This document shows, in pieces, positions 62,930-64,000 of a stretch of 64,000 nt of DNA. Numbering within the stretch: the first letter of the stretch is position 1; each line of letters begins with the position of its first letter. The stretch comes from Hyposmocoma kahamanoa (lineage: Eukaryota; Arthropoda; Insecta; Lepidoptera; Cosmopterigidae): the NCBI RefSeq assembly GCF_003589595.1, contig NW_020654748.1:62001-126000 (forward strand). The letters run 5' to 3'. The notes under the pieces are model-generated. The model worked only from the letters and a program-made list of their open reading frames with translations, was not told the DNA's origin and made no database searches. Both the position numbers and the translations under genes were made by a program.

Positions 62930-63215
62930 ACAATCATAGACACAACTTCAAAAAAATCACACAAAATGTTAATAAAGAATTAAGTACACATAAAGAAGGA
63001 GGGGTTTAAGGTGAATAGGACGACGAATGAAGGAAGAAAGAAGGTCATACAAGGAGGAATTCAATTTAGGACATTCAAAGAAAATGTGACCAATGATACC
63101 CTCATCCAAACCACGTTCACACAAAGAGTTGTCTCGGACACGGATTTTGTTGAAGAACACAGTGGAGCAAGAGTGGCCCAGTCTCAGTCTACAGATCTGA
63201 AGACCATGCCCTTGT
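62930..63215 (-). pseudogene. LINE C-terminal zinc-knuckle-like remnant
   Basis: The minus strand reads, after a frameshifted lead-in like DWATLAPL (about 63165-63190), FFNKIRVRDNSLCERGLDEG then IIGHIFFECPKLNSSLYDLL. The C....G.....H....CP pattern is the CCHC-type motif near the end of many Jockey/R1-group LINE proteins. One expected cysteine (C.CG) is replaced (CERG). The plus frame 63011-63220 is its shadow. Confidence 0.65.
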
Positions 63216-63219
63216 CATA

Positions 63220-64000
63220 ATAAAGACACGCATGTAATCATACGTTAAAAGTACTTTTTCTCAAACATACTCGGAAATGTTTGCATTACGTTCAAAAAAC
63301 GAACACGAGCCGTGCGACTTCTTACCGGCTACAGCCTACAAAGTAAATAGGCAAAAATCCATTACTGTCTGCTGCTCTAAACTTTTAAATCGCTCAATCT
63401 ACTAACAATAAACTATGTAAGCAGGCAAAAGAAAAACTCTTACAGTCAACTGTCCAATGTTCGTAATTACGAGAATTAAAAATACCTGTCGGTTAAATAA
63501 ACTACAATACTTTAGTATTCTTTTCTGTTTTTTCGCCGTTTTTTTGTATTTTGGTTGTGAAAATTAGTTATACTGAGAAGAGCGATAACGAAAATACAGT
63601 AATGGATTGTAATCTATCTAATTTAATACAAGAGGCAATAATAACCTTAAAAAACTGGTTGCCGGCTATGAGCAAAGTAAGATACGTGATAATTTACGAA
63701 ACTTTCATATACTGGAGAACATGAACCACATCATTAGAAGTTCAGCAGACTCCCGTTCTACTACTAATATATCTATGTTTTTATATTATATTGTATTTAC
63801 ATTTTCTTTCGGCAACATTGTCAAATATTAATTAGTATTTTTTAACTTAATTTTTATTATACGTCTTCCTCTCTTTAGTCTTTTATTATTTCCGTACAAT
63901 GTTTGAGATAAGCACGACATAAGCCTCGACGGGAACGGGGATTGCTTCGCTCGTATTAATACACGGCCTCCTTCATACTCGTTACTTTTAAAGTCAAAGT
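63220..64000. other. No gene seen to the window end
   Basis: AT-rich with a GC-richer patch at about 63922-63975 ('cctcgacgggaacggggattgcttcgctcg'). Nothing recognised. Confidence 0.35.

Overview
This window is a piece of animal nuclear DNA, most likely from a moth or butterfly (Lepidoptera). It is AT-rich and very gene-poor, contains one 10-base run of N (9115-9124), and is full of decayed transposable elements. The assignment to Lepidoptera is inference. It rests on the RTE-like LINE tails with a 'gtggactatggcc'-type block and GATGAT ends, the 'aaaggccggcaacgc' repeat, the 'aggtttcatcacgatgttttcc' repeat and the 'accatcagg' repeat, all of which I recognise from lepidopteran genomes. I found no operons, no CRISPR array, no rRNA and no convincing true tRNA gene. 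No host protein-coding gene can be called with confidence.

The one intact coding gene is a Tc1/mariner-superfamily transposase on the minus strand at 3122-4165. It lies in a complete element (2862-4404) with perfect 25-bp terminal inverted repeats and TA dinucleotides on both sides. All other recognisable coding sequence is broken. It includes many non-LTR retrotransposon (LINE) 3' ends (RTE-like and CR1/Jockey-like), a longer degenerate reverse transcriptase element at 19860-21660 (minus), and a split reading frame at 9941-11306 that may be an old endogenous viral nucleoprotein-like insert, which is a low-confidence call.

Layout: 0-9 kb holds repeats, the Tc1-like element and LINE ends. 9-12 kb holds a LINE end, the split possible viral remnant and an AT-rich insertion inside it. 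12-19 kb is AT-rich DNA with LINE ends, a CR1/Jockey-like copy (17.1-17.85 kb) and a small inverted-repeat element (17.94-18.38 kb). 19-22 kb is the degenerate RT element. 22-34 kb is mostly featureless with scattered repeats, one unassigned reading frame and a perfect 73-bp tandem duplication. 34-41 kb holds more LINE remnants and a GC-rich CCAAT/ATGGCGGC patch. 41-58 kb is dense in tRNA-derived SINEs of three families, including a snapback copy with 99-bp arms, and in MITE-like elements. 58-64 kb holds more repeats and one candidate terminal coding exon followed by two AATAAA signals.

These elements do not work together as a pathway. The window reads as a graveyard of mobile elements, with one apparently young DNA transposon and a few unexplained segments.
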